From assembly GCA_046757585.1 (NCBI GenBank), contig JBHHYR010000184.1, positions 1-8,058 on the forward strand: DNA of 8,058 nt. Direction: 5' to 3'. The notes under the pieces are model-generated. The model did no database searches, had not been told where the DNA came from, and saw only the letters and a program-made list of their open reading frames with translations. This DNA is from JBHHYR01 sp046757585 (lineage in GTDB: Bacteria > Desulfobacterota > Binatia > HRBIN30). Below are positions 6,422 through 8,058 of the stretch, in pieces (positions within the stretch are counted from its first letter, which is position 1; every line of letters starts with the position of its first letter). The position numbers and the translations under genes were made by a program.

Positions 6422-8058
6422 ATGCGCCACCGTCGGATCATCAGTAGTGCGTGCCTCGCCCTCGCGGTCTGGGGTTTCACCGGCCTGGGCGCACGCAGCG
6501 CCCGCGCCCAGCAGTTCGTGTGCTGCGACTGCACGTTCTTCTGCTCAATTGAACCGGCCGGCAACTGCGGTCCCTGCACAGAGGTCGGTGGTGCGGTCTG
6601 TCTAGGCCAATCTTGTGCCACCTTCACCCCTACTCCGACCCCGACCGCAACCCGCACGCCGACGCCGACTAGGACGCCTAGCGCCACCGCCACACCAACG
6701 CCCACGGCATCACCCACCGCGACCCGTACGCCTACACCCACGGCGACATCGACCACCACGCCGACGCCGAGCGCCACGCCCACCGCTACACCAAGGCCCA
6801 CGGATACGCCTACCAGCACCCCGACACCGACGACGACTCCCACGCCCACGCCGACGCTGACTGCCACGCCCACGGGAACGCCGACGCGCACGCCGACCGA
6901 GACGGCAACTGCGACGGCAACGCCAACCGACACGGCCACGCCGACGCGGACGCCGAATCCCCTGACGGATTGTTGTCAGTGCAGCTTTCTTGCCTGTGGG
7001 CCACCGGTCGGTGGGATGTGCGGTGCCGGGTGCACAGTGGTCTTCAACGCCGCCTGTCTGGGTTCGGCCGGCCTGTGCGCAACGTTCACCCCCACCCCCC
7101 TTGCTCCAACCGCAACACCGACTCCGCTGGCCTCCCCCGCGCCGCTTCCGACGTCGTCCGCGAACTGTCTGGCGCTTGGGCCGAACGGCCCAGGGGACGT
7201 GCAGGTGCAGAATCAACGCGCCGGCTGTACGGAAAACTGGCAGTGTGCGCGCTCCCTTGATGGGGATGCGTCCTATGTTTTCAGTTTCGAGACTGCCGCC
7301 ATCGGCCCGCGCACCGATCTTTACGCGTTGGATGACACGGCGCCACGGGTGGAGCCGATCGTGGCGGTCCTCGTGCACATCATGAGCCGCACGGTGGCCG
7401 GGATGGCGGGAAGTTCCGCGGCGGCGCAGCTCAAGGTCGGAACGGAGCCAACCCTCTTTGCGGGCACTGCGTTCGCTCCCCCGACCATGTACGCCGGGAC
7501 GGCGACCACGTACCCCACGAATCCCGCGACCGGTGTGTCGTGGGCGTGGGCGGACATCGATGGCCTGCAGGCCGGCGTGCGGCATCAGGTTGCAGGAGCC
7601 GACGAGGTGCGGACCACAAGCGTCTTCGTCGAGGTGTGCTGGGCACCGCCGACCGCGACTCCGAGCAACACCCCGACGCGGACGCCCAGCAGGACGGCAA
7701 CGGATAGCCCCAGCGCGACGCCGAGTGCAACGGATACCCCGACCGCCACACTCACGCCAACCGCGACGGCTACCCCACCGGCGTCCCCGACGCGCAGTCG
7801 GACATCCACGCCGACCGCTTCACCAACCTTCACGCGCACCCCGTCACCAACTCCGTCATCTAGCACCACGCCGTCTCCTACCGGCACCGCCACCCCGAGC
7901 CCGACACCGACCGCAACGGCCACTGCCTCGGCGACCGAGACCCCGACGGTCACCCCGACGTCGACGCCTCCCCCCCCCGCGAGTGTCACACCGAGCCCAT
8001 CAGCGACCCTGCCCCCGACACCGCCGCCAACCAGGACGGGAACACCGCCCACGGCGAC
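6422..8058 (+). CDS. Secreted modular protein with 8-Cys modules and Thr-Pro-rich linkers, 3' end outside window
   Basis: 545 codons are open in frame 2 and run off the right edge. The ATG at 6422 gives a clear Sec signal peptide: MRHRR, a hydrophobic core to about residue 22, and a likely cut after ARA (27-29). An in-frame ATG at 6386 would only lengthen the n-region; neither start has a Shine-Dalgarno. The order of parts is: Cys module 1 (34-65), Thr-x/Pro linker 1 (67-182), Cys module 2 (184-219), a short linker, a globular domain (about 249-407; C249, C269, C275, C406), then linker 2 (408 to edge). The globular part contains TDLYALDD, the strand PIVAVLVHIM, SWAWADIDGLQAGVR and FVEVCW, which suggests a beta-sandwich. 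The protein is exported and probably surface-exposed or extracellular; linkers of this sort separate domains in secreted enzymes and adhesins of environmental bacteria. No catalytic motif is seen, and the family is not recognised. It is divergent from hisS. Confidence 0.85.
   Translation, partial: MRHRRIISSACLALAVWGFTGLGARSARAQQFVCCDCTFFCSIEPAGNCGPCTEVGGAVCLGQSCATFTPTPTPTATRTPTPTRTPSATATPTPTASPTATRTPTPTATSTTTPTPSATPTATPRPTDTPTSTPTPTTTPTPTPTLTATPTGTPTRTPTETATATATPTDTATPTRTPNPLTDCCQCSFLACGPPVGGMCGAGCTVVFNAACLGSAGLCATFTPTPLAPTATPTPLASPAPLPTSSANCLALGPNGPGDVQVQNQRAGCTENWQCARSLDGDASYVFSFETAAIGPRTDLYALDDTAPRVEPIVAVLVHIMSRTVAGMAGSSAAAQLKVGTEPTLFAGTAFAPPTMYAGTATTYPTNPATGVSWAWADIDGLQAGVRHQVAGADEVRTTSVFVEVCWAPPTATPSNTPTRTPSRTATDSPSATPSATDTPTATLTPTATATPPASPTRSRTSTPTASPTFTRTPSPTPSSSTTPSPTGTATPSPTPTATATASATETPTVTPTSTPPPPASVTPSPSATLPPTPPPTRTGTPPTA
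6521..6616 (+). repeat. Cys module, copy 1 (residues 34-65 of the secreted protein)
   Basis: Directly after the signal peptide the Cys spacing is C-C-x-C-x3-C-x7-C-x2-C-x7-C-x4-C, with Thr-Phe after the third Cys and Leu-Gly after the seventh. Eight Cys in an exported protein suggest four disulphides. The partner copy starts at 6971 in the same gene. Confidence 0.7.
6620..6967 (+). repeat. Thr-x/Pro low-complexity linker 1
   Basis: About 116 codons in which nearly every second residue is Thr (ACN) and the others are mostly Pro or Ala, with scattered Ser, Arg, Asp and Glu. At DNA level this is a degenerate 6-base periodicity, strongly C-rich and G-poor on the plus strand. The units are not identical: third positions vary freely (ACC, ACG, ACA, ACT; CCG, CCC, CCA, CCT). 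Selection for the peptide pattern therefore explains it better than recent tandem duplication. Confidence 0.85.
6971..7078 (+). repeat. Cys module, copy 2 (residues 184-219 of the secreted protein)
   Basis: Spacing is C-C-x-C-x4-C-x7-C-x3-C-x7-C-x6-C. It matches copy 1 apart from short length changes in three gaps, and shares CCxC, Ser/Thr-Phe after the third Cys and CLG. The two copies are divergent in the other residues, so the duplication is old or the module was shuffled in. Confidence 0.7.
7643..8058 (+). repeat. Thr-x/Pro low-complexity linker 2, continues past the edge
   Basis: At least 138 codons of the same alternating Thr style, somewhat richer in Ser-Pro steps than linker 1 and ending the window in a Pro-rich stretch. 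No stop occurs in frame. It contains no Cys, as in linker 1 (67-182), which keeps the disulphide modules apart. Confidence 0.85.

Noticed and set aside
6292..6939. Minus-strand Val/Gly repeat frame opposite Thr-Pro linker 1
   Set aside because: It is the reverse complement of ACN-CCN codons; the plus frame has a signal peptide and Cys modules, the minus frame only the repeat.
6710..7585. 291-residue Arg/Gly-rich minus-strand frame
   Set aside because: Shadow of the secreted-protein gene with extreme Arg content and no family likeness.
7585..8052. Minus-strand Val/Gly repeat frame opposite Thr-Pro linker 2
   Set aside because: Same reason as for linker 1; the plus-strand frame is continuous and exported.
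6620..8058. CRISPR array or tandem satellite
   Set aside because: The repeats are degenerate hexamers in a coding frame, with no fixed repeat-spacer structure.

Overview
The window is G+C-rich DNA from a bacterium with a Gram-negative envelope: there is a lipobox lipoprotein and a Sec-exported protein. Synonymous codons strongly prefer G or C at the third position. The order hisS-aspS, a bacterial-type AspRS, a HisRS with a cysteine-rich insert, and a secreted Thr-Pro-rich protein with Cys modules together suggest an uncultured deltaproteobacterium-like lineage (Myxococcota, Desulfobacterota or Binatota grade). That placement is inference from gene character only; nothing in the window fixes the taxonomy.

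Layout. (1) Bases 1-339, plus strand: the C-terminal 112 residues of an N-acyl-D-amino-acid deacylase-type amidohydrolase whose start lies left of the window. (2) Bases 346-6242, minus strand: five co-directional genes, read from right to left as hisS (4947-6242), aspS (3172-4950), a predicted outer-envelope lipoprotein (2474-3172), a TIGR01777-type SDR epimerase (1518-2429) and a cation diffusion facilitator (346-1380). hisS and aspS overlap by 4 bases (ATGA), and aspS and the lipoprotein gene by 1 base (TAATG). The epimerase follows after a 44-base gap that holds a two-codon ORF. The CDF gene follows after 137 bases that hold a hairpin and an 11-bp direct repeat placed like a promoter, so it may be transcribed on its own. 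(3) Bases 6243-6421: a divergent intergenic region with a plausible hisS promoter and a palindrome flanked by a direct repeat. (4) Bases 6422-8058, plus strand, running off the right edge: a secreted modular protein made of signal peptide, 8-Cys module, Thr-x/Pro linker, second 8-Cys module, about 160-residue globular domain and second Thr-x/Pro linker.

The minus-strand block joins two translation enzymes with envelope and metal-transport functions. Tight junctions support co-transcription of hisS, aspS and the lipoprotein gene; no shared pathway is visible beyond that. The least ordinary part is the secreted protein at the right, whose duplicated cysteine module and alternating-threonine linkers I cannot assign to a named family. 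Most other open frames are antisense or shifted shadows of these genes, including long Val/Gly-rich frames opposite the Thr-Pro linkers.
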